From Crossaster papposus (lineage: Eukaryota > Echinodermata > Asteroidea > Velatida > Solasteridae), in contig JBAIAA010000239.1 in the NCBI GenBank assembly GCA_037893245.1, positions 186,001 to 250,000 on the forward strand: DNA of 64,000 nucleotides. The letters are read 5' to 3'. The notes below the pieces were generated by a model. It was not told where the DNA came from. It was given only the letters and a program-made list of their open reading frames with translations, and did no database searches. Shown piece by piece: positions 48,301 to 61,760 of this stretch. Within the stretch, counting starts at the first letter, position 1, and the number at the start of each line of letters is the position of its first letter. The position numbers and the translations under genes are program-made.

Positions 48301-50360
48301 GACCCGGGGCATGCTTTGTTAGTATTTTATTTCGATTTTCTGAAAATGTTAACGTTAACACACGCGTTTCAAATTCGCCATAGGTTTGTGCACACAATCC
48401 CCGCCCACAAATAAGGGCATGAAGGAAAGCATGCCCCGGGAAGGGGCTGGGTGTTAGGAGATAGAGGGGGGCCTCCAGGAATGGCAAAATTAGCAATTTG
48501 ACCCGGGGCATGCTTTGTTAGTATTTTATTTCGATTTTCTGAAAATGTTAACGTTAACACACGCGTTTCAAATTCGCCATAGGTTTGTGCACACAATCCC
48601 CGCCCACAAATAAGGGCATGAAGGAAAGCATGCCCCGAGAAGGGGCTGGGTGTTAGGAGATATAGGGGTGCCTCCAGGAATGGCAAAATTAGCAATTTGA
48701 CCCGGGGCATGCTTTGTTAGTATTTTATTTCGATTTTCTGAAAATTTTAACGTTAACACACGCGTTTCAAATTCGCCATAGGTTTGTGCACACAATCCCC
48801 GCCCACAAATAAGGGCATGAAGGAAAGCATGCCCCGGGAAGGGGCTGGGTGTTAGGAGATAGAGGGGGGCCTCCAGGAATGGCAAAATTAGCAATTTGAC
48901 CCGGGGCATGCTTTGTTAGTATTTTATTTCGATTTTCTGAAAATGTTAACGTTAACACACGCGTTTCAAATTCGCCATAGGTTTGTGCACACAATCCCCG
49001 CCCACAAATAAGGGCATGAAGGAAAGCATGCCCCGGGAAGGGGCTGGGTGTTAGGAGATAGAGGGGGGCCTCCAGGAATGGCAAAGTTAGCAATTTGACC
49101 CGGGGCATGCTTTGTTAGTATTTTATTTCGATTTTCTGAAAATGTTAACGTTAACACACGCGTTTCAAATTCGCCATAGGTTGGTGCACACAATCCCCGC
49201 CCACAAATAAGGGCATGAAGGAAAGCATGCCCCGGGAAGGGGCTGGGTGTTAGGAGATAGAGGGGGGCCTCCAGGAATGGCAAAATTAGCAATTTGACCC
49301 GGGGCATGCTTTGTTAGTATTTTATTTAGATTTTCTGAAAATGTTAACGTTAACACACGCGTTTCAAATTCGCCATAGGTTTGTGCACACAATCCCCGCC
49401 CACAAATAAGGGCATGAAGGAAAGCATGCCCCGGGAAGGGGCTGGGTGTTAGGAGATAGAGGGGGGCCTCCAGGAATGGCAAAATTAGCAATTTGACCCG
49501 GGGCATGCTTTGTTAGTATTTTATTTCGATTTTCTGAAAATGTTAACGTTAACACACGCGTTTCAAATTCGCCATAGGTTTGTGCACACAATCCCCGCCC
49601 ACAAATAAGGGCATGAAGGAAAGCATGCCCCGGGAAGGGGCTGGGTGTTAGGAGATAGAGGGGGGCCTCCAGGAATGGCAAAATTAGCAATTTGACCCGG
49701 GGCATGCTTTGTTAGTATTTTATTTCGATTTTCTGAAAATGTTAACGTTAACACACGCGTTTCAAATTCGCCATAGGTTTGTGCACACAATCCCCGCCCA
49801 CAAATAAGGGCATGAAGGAAAGCATGCCCCGGGAAGGGGCTGGGTGTTAGGAGATAGAGGGGGGCCTCCAGGAATGGCAAAATTAGCAATTTGAACCGGG
49901 GCATGCTTTGTTAGTATTTTATTTCGATTTTCTGAAAATGTTAACGTTAACACACGCGTTTCAAATTCGCCATAGGTTTGTGCACACAATCCCCGCCCAC
50001 AAATAAGGGCATGAAGGAAAGCATGCCCCGGGAAGGGAATGGGTGTTAGGAGATAGAGGGGGGCCTCCAGGAATGGCAAAATTAGCAATTTGACCCGGGG
50101 CATGCTTTGTTAGTATTTTATTTCGATTTTCTGAAAATGTTAACGTTAACACACGCGTTTCAAATTCGCCATAGGTTTGTGCACACAATCCCCGCCCACA
50201 AATAAGGGCATGAAGGAAAGCATGCCCCGGGAAGGGGCTGGGTGTTAGGAGATAGAGGGGGGCCTCCAGGAATGGCAAAATTAGCAATTTGACCCGGGGC
50301 ATGCTTTGTTAGTATTTTATTTCGATTTTCTGAAAATTGTAACGTTAACACACGCGTTTC
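39400..50360. repeat. Sub-family domain F
   Basis: Markers: GTTACGAGATAG linked to TTGTCCCGG (about 40697, 41293, 42487, 43084, 44676, 45272), CGCCCTAGG (41017, 42808, 44996), TTTTACTCGGGG, GGAAAGAATGCC (41269, 43061, 45247), TTGAACCGGGG linked to GGGAATGGG (43924/44066, 45914/46053, 47306/47449, 49894/50036), and TTTTGATTTTC. It resembles domain C, which lies about 20 kb to the left. Confidence 0.8.
41008..45530. repeat. Three-copy 9-11-unit block in domain F
   Basis: Blocks starting at 41008, 42799 and 44987 (1791 and 2188 bp apart) share CGCCCTAGG, TTTTACTCGGGG, GGAAAGAATGCC and TTACGAGATAG in the same order. The second and third also share GAAACTTTTAACG, so they are closer to each other. 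Confidence 0.85.
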
Positions 50361-50559
50361 AAATTCGCCATAGGTTTGTGCACACAATCCCCGCCCACAA
50401 ATAAGGGCATGAAGGAAAGCATGCCCCGGGAAGGCGCTGGGTGTTAGGAGATAGAGGGGGGCCTCCAGGAATGGCAAAATTAGCAATTTGACCCGGGGCA
50501 TGCTTTGTTAGTATTTTATTTCGATTTTCTGAAAATTTTAACGTTAACACACGCGTTTC

Positions 50560-50640
50560 AAATTCGCCATAGGTTTGTGCACACAATCCCAGCCCACAAA
50601 TAAGTGGGGAAGAAGGAAAGCATGCCCCGGGAAGGGGCTG
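50560..50640. repeat. Unit with a 2-bp expansion and local scramble
   Basis: AATAAGTGGGGAAGAAGG replaces AATAAGGGCATGAAGG, and CCCAGCCC replaces CCCCGCCC. The unit is 201 bp, destroys the short hairpin arm and is the only such form in the window. Confidence 0.85.
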
Positions 50641-50887
50641 GGTGTTAGGAGATAGAGGGGGGCCTCCAGGAATGGCAAAATTAGCAATTTGACCCGGGGC
50701 ATGCTTTGTTAGTATTTTATTTCGATTTTCTGAAAATTTTAACGTTAACACACGCGTTTCAAATTCGCCATAGGTTTGTGCACACAATCCCCGCCCACAA
50801 ATAAGGGCATGAAGGAAAGCATGCCCCGGGAAGGGGCTGGGTGTTAGGAGATAGAGGGGGGCCTCCAGGAATGGCAACATTAGCAAT

Positions 50888-52540
50888 TTAACCCGGGGCA
50901 TGCTTTGTTAGTATTTTATTTCGATTTTTTGAAAATTGTAACGTTAACACACGCGTTTCAAATTCGCCATAGGTTTGTGCACACAATCCCCGCCCACAAA
51001 TAAGGGCATGAAGGAAAGCATGCCCCGGGAAGGGGCTGGGTGTTAGAAGATAGAGGGGGGCCTCCAGGAATGGCAAAATTAGCAATTTGACCCGGGGCAT
51101 GCTTTGTTAGTATTTTATTTCGATTGTCTGAAAATTTTAACGTTAACACACGCGTTTCAAATTCGCCATAGGTTTGTGCACACAATCCCCGCCCACAAAT
51201 AAGGGCATGAAGGAAAGCATGCCCCGGGAAGGGGCTGGGTGTTAGGAAATAGAGGGGGGCCTCCAGGAATTGCAAAATTAGCAATTTGACCCGGGGCATG
51301 CTTTGTTAGTATTTTATTTAGATTTTCTGAACATTTTAACGTTAACACACGCTTTTCAAATTCGCCATAGGTTTGTGCACACAATCCCCGCCCACAAATA
51401 AGGGCATGAAGGAAAGCATGCCCCGGGAAGGGGCTGGGTGTTAGGAGATAGAGGGGGGCCTCCAGGAATGGCATAATTAGCAATTTGACCCGGGGCATGC
51501 TTTGTTAGTATTTTATTTATATTTTCTGAAAATGTTAACGTTAACACACGCGTTTCAAATTCGCCATAGGTTTGTGCACACAATCCCCGCCCACAAATAA
51601 GGGCATGAAGGAAAGCATGCCCCGGGAAGGGGCTGGGTGTTAGGAGATAGAGGGGGGCCTCCAGGAATGGCAAAATTAGCAATTCGATCCGGGGCATGCT
51701 TTGTTAATATTTTATTTCGATTTTCTGACAATTTTAACGTTAACACACGCGTTTCAAATTCGCCATAGGTTTGTGCACACAATCCCCGCCCACAAATAAG
51801 GGCATGAAGGAAAGCATGCCCCGGGAAGGGGCTGGGTGTTAGGAGATAGAGGGGGGCCTCCAGGAATGGCAACATTAGCAATTTAACCCGGGGCATGCTT
51901 TGTTAGTATTTTATTTCGATTTTTTGAAAATTGTAACGTTAACACACGCGTTTCAAATTCGCCATAGGTTTGTGCACACAATCCCCGCCCACAAATAAGG
52001 GCATGAAGGAAAGCATGCCCCGGGAAGGGGCTGGGTGTTAGAAGATAGAGGGGGGCCTCCAGGAATGGCAAAATTAGCAATTTGACCCGGGGCATGCTTT
52101 GTTAGTATTTTATTTCGATTGTCTGAAAATTTTAACGTTAACACACGCGTTTCAAATTCGCCATAGGTTTGTGCACACAATCCCCGCCCACAAATAAGGG
52201 CATGAAGGAAAGCATGCCCCGGGAAGGGGCTGGGTGTTAGGAAATAGAGGGGGGCCTCCAGGAATTGCAAAATTAGCAATTTGACCCGGGGCATGCTTTG
52301 TTAGTATTTTATTTAGATTTTCTGAACATTTTAACGTTAACACACGCTTTTCAAATTCGCCATAGGTTTGTGCACACAATCCCCGCCCACAAATAAGGGC
52401 ATGAAGGAAAGCATGCCCCGGGAAGGGGCTGGGTGTTAGGAGATAGAGGGGGGCCTCCAGGAATGGCATAATTAGCAATTTGACCCGGGGCATGCTTTGT
52501 TAGTATTTTATTTATATTTTCTGAAAATGTTAACGTTAAG
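50888..52540. repeat. Five-unit tandem duplication, 995 bp, second copy truncated
   Basis: 50888-51882 and 51883-52540 match, including GTTAGAAGATAG, GATTGTCTG, GGAAATAGAG with GGAATTGC, CGCTTTTC and GCATAATTAG. The second copy ends in the 84-bp deletion. Confidence 0.85.
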
Positions 52541-52664
52541 GGGCTGGGTGTTAGGAGATAGAGGGGGGCCTCCAGGAATGGCAAAATTAGCAATTTGACC
52601 CGGGGCATGCTTTGTTAGTATTTTATTTCGATTTTCTGAAAATTGTAACGTTAACACACGCGTT
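52351..52664. repeat. Unit pair with an 84-bp internal deletion
   Basis: AACGTTAA is joined directly to GGGGCTGGG near 52539-52540, removing the stretch from ACACGCG through the left arm of the inverted repeat. The spacing from 52351 to 52665 is 314 bp, exactly 2 x 199 minus 84. AA occurs at both breakpoints (2-bp microhomology). Only 115 bp of the second unit remain. Confidence 0.95.
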
Positions 52665-54455
52665 TCAAATTCGCCATAGGTTTGTGCACACAATCCCCGC
52701 CCACAAATAAGGGCATGAAGGAAAGCATGCCCCGGGAAGGGGCTGGGTGTTAGGAGATAGAGGGGGGCCTCCAGGAATGGCAAAATTAGCAATTTGACCC
52801 GGGGCATGCTTTGTTAGTATTTTATTTCGATTTTCTGAAAATTGTAACGTTAACACACGCGTTTCAAATTCGCCATAGGTTTGTGCACACAATCGCTGCC
52901 CACAAATAAGGGCATGAAGGAAAGCATGCCCCGGGAAGGGGCTGGGTGTTAGGAGATAGAAGGGGGCCTCCAGTAATGGCAAAATTTGCAATTTGACCCG
53001 GGGCATGCTTTGTTAGTATTTTATTTATATTTTCTGAAAATGTTAACGTTAACACACGCGTTTCAAATTCGCCATAGGTTTGTGCACACAATCCCCGCCC
53101 ACAAATAAGGGCATGAAGGAAAGCATGCCCCGGGAAGGGGCTGGGTGTTAGGAGATAGAGGGGGGCCTCCAGGAATGGCAAAATTAGCAATTTGACCCGG
53201 GGCATGCTTTGTTAGTATTTTATTTCGATTTTCTGAAAATTGTAACGTTAACACACGCGTTTCAAATTCGCCATAGGTTTGTGCACACAATCCCCGCCCA
53301 CAAATAAGGGCATGAAGGAAAGCATGCCCCGGGAAGGGGCTGGGTGTTAGGAGATAGAGGGGGGCCTCCAGGAATGGCAAAATTAGCAATTTGACCCGGG
53401 GCATGCTTTGTTAGTATTTTATTTCGATTTTCTGAAAATTGTAACGTTAACACACGCGTTTCAAATTCGCCATAGGTTTGTGCACACAATCCCCGCCCAC
53501 AAATAAGGGCATGAAGGAAAGCATGCCCCGGGAAGGGGCTGGGTGTTAGGAGATAGAAGGGGGCCTCCAGTAATGGCAAAATTTGCAATTTGACCCGGGG
53601 CATGCTTTGTTAGTATTTTATTTCGATTTTCTGAAAATGTTAACGTTAACACACGCGTTTCAAATTCGCCATAGGTTTGTGCACACAATCCCCGCCCACA
53701 AATAAGGGCATGAAGGAAAGCATGCCCCGGGAAGGGGCTGGGTGTTAGGAGATAGAGGGGGGCCTCCAGGAATGGCACAATTAGCAATTTGACCCGGGGC
53801 ATGCTTTGTTAGTATTTTATTTCGATTTTATGAAAATGTTAACGTTAACACACGCGTTTCAAATTCGCCATAGGTTTGTGCACACAATCCCAGCCCACAA
53901 ATAAGGGCATGAAGGAAAGCATGCCCCGGGAAGGGGCTGGGTGTTAGGAGATAGAGGGGGGCCTCCAGGAATGGCAAAATTAGCAATTTGACCCGGGGCA
54001 TGCTTTGTTAGTATTTTATTTCGATTTTCTGAAAATTGTAACGTTAACACACGCGTTTCAAATTCGCCATAGGTTTGTGCACACAATCCCCGCCCACAAA
54101 TAAGGGCATGAAGGAAAGCATGCCCCGGGAAGGGGCTGGGTGTTAGGAGATAGAGGGGGGCCTCCAGGAATGGCAAAATTAGCAATTTGACCCGGGGCAT
54201 GCTTTGTTAGTATTTTATTTCGATTTTCTGAAAATTTTAACGTTAACACACGCGTTTCAAATTCGCCATATGTTTGTGCACACAATCCCCGCCCACAAAT
54301 AAGGGCATGAAGGAAAGCATGCCCCGGGAAGGGGCTGTGTGTTACGAGATAGAGGGGGGCCTCCAGAAATGGCAAAATTAGCAATTTGACCCGGGGCATG
54401 CTTTGTTAGTATTTTATTTCGATTTTCTGAACATTTTAACGTTAACACACGCGTT

Positions 54456-56840
54456 TCAAATTCGCCATAGGTTTGTGCACACAATCCCCGCCCACAAATA
54501 AGGGCATGAAGGAAAGCATGCCCCGGGAAGGGGCTGGGTGTTAGGACATAGAGGGGGGCCTCCAGGAATGGCAAAATTAGCAATTTGACCCGGGGCATGC
54601 TTTGTTAGTATTTTATTTCGATTTTCTGAAAATTGTAACGTTAACACACGCGTTTCAAATTCGCCATAGGTTTGTGCACACAATCCCCGCCCACAAATAA
54701 GGGCATGAAGGAAAGCATGCCCCGGGAAGGGGCTGGGTGTTAGGAGATAGAATGGGGCCTCCAGGAATGGCAAAATTTGCAATTTGACCCGGGGCATGCT
54801 TTGTTAGTATTTTATTTTGATTTTCTGAAAATTTTAACGTTAACACACGCGTTTCAAATTCGCCATAGGTTTGTGCACACAATCCCCGCCCACAAATAAG
54901 GGCATGAAGGAAAGCATGCCCCGGGAAGGGGCTGGGTGTTAGGAGATAGAGGGGGGCCTCCAGGAATGGCAAAATTAGCAATTTGACCCGGGGCATGCTT
55001 TGTTAGTATTTTATTTCGATTTTCTGAAAATGTTAACGTTAACACACGCGTTTCAAATTCGCCATAGGTTTGTGCACACAATCCCCGCCCACAAATAAGG
55101 GCATGAAGGAAAGCATGCCCCGGGAAGGGGATGGGTGTTAGGAGATAGAGGGGGGCCTCCAGGAATGGCAAAATTAGCAATTCGATCCGGGGCATGCTTT
55201 GTTAATATTTTATTTCGATTTTCTGACAATTTTAACGTTAACACACGCGTTTCAAATTCGCCATAGGTTTGTGCACACAATCCCCGCCCACAAATAAGGG
55301 CATGAAGGAAAGCATGCCCCGGGAAGGGGCTGGGTGTTAGGAGATAGAGGGGGGCCTCCAGGAATGGCAACATTAGCAATTTGACCCGGGGCATGCTTTG
55401 TTAGTATTTTATTTCGATTTTTTGAAAATTGTAACGTTAACACACGCGTTTCAAATTCGCCATAGGTTTGTGCACACAATCCCCGCCCACAAATAAGGGC
55501 ATGAAGGAAAGCATGCCCCGGGAAGGGGCTGGGTGTTAGGAGATAGAGGGGGGCCTCCAGGAATGGCAACATTAGCAATTTGACCCGGGGCATGCTTTGT
55601 TAGTATTTTATTTCGATTTTCTGAAAATGTTAACGTTAACACACGCGTTTCAAATTCGCCATAGGTTTGTGCACACAATCCCCGCCCACAAATAAGGGCA
55701 TGAAGGAAAGCATGCCCCGGGAAGGGGCTGGGTGTTAGGACATAGAGGGGGGCCTCCAGGAATGGCAAAATTAGCAATTTGACCCGGGGCATGCTTTGTT
55801 AGTATTTTATTTCGATTTTCTGAAAATTGTAACGTTAACACACGCGTTTCAAATTCGCCATAGGTTTGTGCACACAATCCCCGCCCACAAATAAGGGCAT
55901 GAAGGAAAGCATGCCCCGGGAAGGGGCTGGGTGTTAGGAGATAGAATGGGGCCTCCAGGAATGGCAAAATTTGCAATTTGACCCGGGGCATGCTTTGTTA
56001 GTATTTTATTTTGATTTTCTGAAAATTTTAACGTTAACACACGCGTTTCAAATTCGCCATAGGTTTGTGCACACAATCCCCGCCCACAAATAAGGGCATG
56101 AAGGAAAGCATGCCCCGGGAAGGGGCTGGGTGTTAGGAGATAGAGGGGGGCCTCCAGGAATGGCAAAATTAGCAATTTGACCCGGGGCATGCTTTGTTAG
56201 TATTTTATTTCGATTTTCTGAAAATGTTAACGTTAACACACGCGTTTCAAATTCGCCATAGGTTTGTGCACACAATCCCCGCCCACAAATAAGGGCATGA
56301 AGGAAAGCATGCCCCGGGAAGGGGATGGGTGTTAGGAGATAGAGGGGGGCCTCCAGGAATGGCAAAATTAGCAATTCGATCCGGGGCATGCTTTGTTAAT
56401 ATTTTATTTCGATTTTCTGACAATTTTAACGTTAACACACGCGTTTCAAATTCGCCATAGGTTTGTGCACACAATCCCCGCCCACAAATAAGGGCATGAA
56501 GGAAAGCATGCCCCGGGAAGGGGCTGGGTGTTAGGAGATAGAGGGGGGCCTCCAGGAATGGCAACATTAGCAATTTGACCCGGGGCATGCTTTGTTAGTA
56601 TTTTATTTCGATTTTTTGAAAATTGTAACGTTAACACACGCGTTTCAAATTCGCCATAGGTTTGTGCACACAATCCCCGCCCACAAATAAGGGCATGAAG
56701 GAAAGCATGCCCCGGGAAGGGGCTGGGTGTTAGGAGATAGAGGGGGGCCTCCAGGAATGGCAACATTAGCAATTTGACCCGGGGCATGCTTTGTTAGTAT
56801 TTTATTTCGATTTTCTGAAAATGTTAACGTTAACACACGC
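54456..56840. repeat. Six-unit tandem duplication, 1194 bp
   Basis: 54456-55640 and 55650-56840 share TTAGGACATAG, AGAATGGGG with ATTTGCAATTT, GGGGATGGGTG, TTCGATCCGG and GATTTTTTGAAA in order. Confidence 0.85.
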
Positions 56841-57241
56841 GTTTCAAATTCGCCATAGGTTTGTGCACACAATCCCCGCCCACAAATAAGGGCATGAAGG
56901 AAAGCATGCCCCGGGAAGGGGCTGGGTGTTAGGAGATAGAGGGGGGCCTCCAGGAATGGCAAAATTAGCAATTTGACCCGGGGCATGCTTTGTTAGTATT
57001 TTATTTCGATTTTCTGAAAATTTTAACGTTAACACACGCGTTTCAAATTCGCCATAGGTTTGTGCACACAATCCCAGCCCACAAATAAGGGCATGAAGGA
57101 AAGCATGCCCCGGGAAGGGGCTGGGTGTTAGGAGATAGAGGGGGGCCTCCAGGAATGGCAAAATTAGCAATTTGACCCGGGGCATGCTTTGTTAGTATTT
57201 TATTTCGATTTTCTGAAAATTGTAACGTTAACACACGCGTT

Positions 57242-60200
57242 TCAAATTCGCCATAGGTTTGTGCACACAATCCCTGCCCACAAATAAGGGCATGAAGGAA
57301 AGCATGCCCCGGGAACGGGCTGGGTGTTAGGAGATAGAGGGGGGCCTCCAGGAATGGCAAAATTAGCAATTTGACCCGGGGCATGCTTTGTTAGTATTTT
57401 ATTTCGATTTTCTGAAAATTTTAACGTTAACACACGCGTTTCAAATTCGCCATATGTTTGTGCACACAATCCCCGCCCACAAATAAGGGCATGAAGGAAA
57501 GCATGCCCCGGGAAGGGGCTGTGTGTTACGAGATAGAGGGGGGCCTCCAGAAATGGCAAAATTAGCAATTTGACCCGGGGCATGCTTTGTTAGTATTTTA
57601 TTTCGATTTTCTGAACATTTTAACGTTAACACACGCGTTTCAAATTCGCCATAGGTTTGTGCACACAATCCCCGCCCACAAATAAGGGCATGAAGGAAAG
57701 CATGCCCCGGGAAGGGGCTGGGTGTTAGGACATAGAGGGGGGCCTCCAGGAATGGCAAAATTAGCAATTTGACCCGGGGCATGCTTTGTTAGTATTTTAT
57801 TTCGATTTTCTGAAAATTGTAACGTTAACACACGCGTTTCAAATTCGCCATAGGTTTGTGCACACAATCCCCGCCCACAAATAAGGGCATGAAGGAAAGC
57901 ATGCCCCGGGAAGCGGCTGGGTGTTAGGAGATAGAAGGGGGCCTCCAGGAATGGCAAAATTTGCAATTTGACCCGGGGCATGCTTTGTTAGTATTTTATT
58001 TCGATTTTCTGAAAATGTTAACGTTAACACACGCGTTTCAAATTCGCCATAGGTTTGTGCACACAATCCCCGCCCACAAATAAGGGCATGAAGGAAAGCA
58101 TGCCCCGGGAAGGGGCTGGGTGTTAGGAGATAGAGGGGGGCCTCCAGGAATGGCAAAATTAGCAATTTGACCCGGGGCATGCTTTGTTAGTATTTTATTT
58201 CGATTTTCTGAAAATGTTAACGTTAACACACGCGTTTCAAATTCGCCATAGGTTTGTGCACACAATCCCCGCCCACAAATAAGGGCATGAAGGAAAGCAT
58301 GCCCCGGGAAGGGGCTGGGTGTTAGGAGATAGAGGGGGGCCTCCAGGAATGGCAAAATTAGCAATTCGATCCGGGGCATGCTTTGTTAATATTTTATTTC
58401 GATTTTCTGACAATTTTAACGTTAACACACGCGTTTCAAATTCGCCATAGGTTTGTGCACACAATCCCCGCCCACAAATAAGGGCATGAAGGAAAGCATG
58501 CCCCGGGAAGGGGCTGGGTGTTAGGAGATAGAGGGGGGCCTCCAGGAATGGCAACATTAGCAATTTGACCCGGGGCATGCTTTGTTAGTATTTTATTTCG
58601 ATTTTTTGAAAATTGTAACGTTAACACACGCGTTTCAAATTCGCCATAGGTTTGTGCACACAATCCCCGCCCACAAATAAGGGCATGAAGGAAAGCATGC
58701 CCCGGGAAGGGGCTGGGTGTTAGAAGATAGAGGGGGGCCTCCAGGAATGGCAAAATTAGCAATTTGACCCGGGGCATGCTTTGTTAGTATTTTATTTAGA
58801 TTTTCTGAACATTTTAACGTTAACACACGCTTTTCAAATTCGCCATAGGTTTGTGCACACAATCCCCGCCCACAAATAAGGGCATGAAGGAAAGCATGCC
58901 CCGGGAAGGGGCTGGGTGTTAGGAGATAGAGGGGGGCCTCCAGGAATGGCAAAATTAGCAATTTGACCCGGGGCATGCTTTGTTAGTATTTTATTTCCAT
59001 TTTCTGAAAATGTTAACGTTAACACACGCGTTTCAAATTCGCCATAGGTTTGTGCACACAATCCCCGCCCACAAATAAGGGCATGAAGGAAAGCATGCCC
59101 CGGGAAGGGGCTGGGTGTTAGGAGATAGAGGGGGGCCTCCAGGAATGGCAAAATTAGCAATTCGATCCGGGGCATGCTTTGTTAATATTTTATTTCGATT
59201 TTCTGACAATTTTAACGTTAACACACGCGTTTCAAATTCGCCATAGGTTTGTGCACACAATCCCCGCCCACAAATAAGGGCATGAAGGAAAGCATGCCCC
59301 GGGAAGGGGCTGGGTGTTAGGAGATAGAGGGGGGCCTCCAGGAATGGCAACATTAGCAATTTGACCCGGGGCATGCTTTGTTAGTATTTTATTTCGATTT
59401 TTTGAAAATTGTAACGTTAACACACGCGTTTCAAATTCGCCATAGGTTTGTGCACACAATCCCCGCCCACAAATAAGGGCATGAAGGAAAGCATGCCCCG
59501 GGAAGGGGCTGGGTGTTAGAAGATAGAGGGGGGCCTCCAGGAATGGCAAAATTAGCAATTTGACCCGGGGCATGCTTTGTTAGTATTTTATTTAGATTTT
59601 CTGAACATTTTAACGTTAACACACGCTTTTCAAATTCGCCATAGGTTTGTGCACACAATCCCCGCCCACAAATAAGGGCATGAAGGAAAGCATGCCCCGG
59701 GAAGGGGCTGGGTGTTAGGAGATAGAGGGGGGCCTCCAGGAATGGCATAATTAGCAATTTGACCCGGGGCATGCTTTGTTAGTATTTTATTTATATTTTC
59801 TGAAAATGTTAACGTTAACACACGCGTTTCAAATTCGCCATAGGTTTGTGCACACAATCCCCGCCCACAAATAAGGGCATGAAGGAAAGCATGCCCCGGG
59901 AAGGGGCTGGGTGTTAGGAGATAGAGGGGGGCCTCCAGGAATGGCAAAATTAGCAATTTGACCCGGGGCATGCTTTGTTAGTATTTTATTTCGATTTTCT
60001 GAAAATTGTAACGTTAACACACGCGTTTCAAATTCGCCATAGGTTTGTGCACACAATCCCCGCCCACAAATAAGGGCATGAAGGAAAGCATGCCCCGGGA
60101 AGGGGCTGGGTGTTAGGAGATAGAGGGGGGCCTCCAGGAATGGCAAAATTAGCAATTTGACCCGGGGCATGCTTTGTTAGTATTTTATTTCGATTTTCTG

Positions 60201-61760
60201 AAAATTGTAACGTTAACACACGCGTTTCAAATTCGCCATAGGTTTGTGCACACAATCCCCGCCCACAAATAAGGGCATGAAGGAAAGCATGCCCCGGGAA
60301 GGGGCTGGGTGTTAGGAGATAGAAGGGGGCCTCCAGTAATGGCAAAATTTGCAATTTGACCCGGGGCATGCTTTGTTAGTATTTTATTTATATTTTCTGA
60401 AAATGTTAACGTTAACACACGCGTTTCAAATTCGCCATAGGTTTGTGCACACAATCCCCGCCCACAAATAAGGGCATGAAGGAAAGCATGCCCCGGGAAG
60501 GGGCTGGGTGTTAGGAGATAGAGGGGGGCCTCCAGGAATGGCAAAATTAGCAATTTGACCCGGGGCATGCTTTGTTAGTATTTTATTTCGATTTTCTGAA
60601 AATTGTAACGTTAACACACGCGTTTCAAATTCGCCATAGGTTTGTGCACACAATCCCCGCCCACAAATAAGGGCATGAAGGAAAGCATGCCCCGGGAAGG
60701 GGCTGGGTGTTAGGAGATAGAGGGGGGCCTCCAGGAATGGCAAAATTAGCAATTTGACCCGGGGCATGCTTTGTTAGTATTTTATTTCGATTTTCTGAAA
60801 ATTGTAACGTTAACACACGCGTTTCAAATTCGCCATAGGTTTGTGCACACAATCCCCGCCCACAAATAAGGGCATGAAGGAAAGCATGCCCCGGGAACGG
60901 GCTGGGTGTTAGGAGATAGAGGGGGGCCTCCAGGAATGGCAAAATTAGCAATTTGACCCGGGGCATGCTTTGTTAGTATTTTATTTCGATTTTCTGAAAA
61001 TTTTAACGTTAACACACGCGTTTCAAATTCGCCATATGTTTGTGCACACAATCCCCGCCCACAAATAAGGGCATGAAGGAAAGCATGCCCCGGGAAGGGG
61101 CTGTGTGTTACGAGATAGAGGGGGGCCTCCAGAAATGGCAAAATTAGCAATTTGACCCGGGGCATGCTTTGTTAGTATTTTATTTCGATTTTCTGAACAT
61201 TTTAACGTTAACACACGCGTTTCAAATTCGCCATAGGTTTGTGCACACAATCCCCGCCCACAAATAAGGGCATGAAGGAAAGCATGCCCCGGGAAGGGGC
61301 TGGGTGTTAGGACATAGAGGGGGGCCTCCAGGAATGGCAAAATTAGCAATTTGACCCGGGGCATGCTTTGTTAGTATTTTATTTCGATTTTCTGAAAATT
61401 GTAACGTTAACACACGCGTTTCAAATTCGCCATAGGTTTGTGCACACAATCCCCGCCCACAAATAAGGGCATGAAGGAAAGCATGCCCCGGGAAGCGGCT
61501 GGGTGTCAGGAGATAGAAGGGGGCCTCCAGGAATGGCAAAATTTGCAATTTGACCCGGGGCATGCTTTGTTAGTATTTTATTTCGATTTTCTGAAAATTT
61601 TAACGTTAACACACGCGTTTCAAATTCGCCATAGGTTTGTGCACACAATCCCCGCCCACAAATAAGGGCATGAAGGAAAGCATGCCCCGGGAAGGGGCTG
61701 GGTGTTAGGAGATAGAGGGGGGCCTCCAGGAATGGCAAAATTAGCAATTTGACCCGGGGC
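57242..61760. repeat. Eighteen-unit duplication, 3582 bp apart
   Basis: 57242-58010 recurs at 60824-61590 with GGGAACGGGC, GCTGTGTGTTACGAG, CCAGAAATGG, TTAGGACATAG and GGGAAGCGGC. Between them lies a 4-unit duplication (58237-59032 and 59033-59828, 796 bp). Confidence 0.8.
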
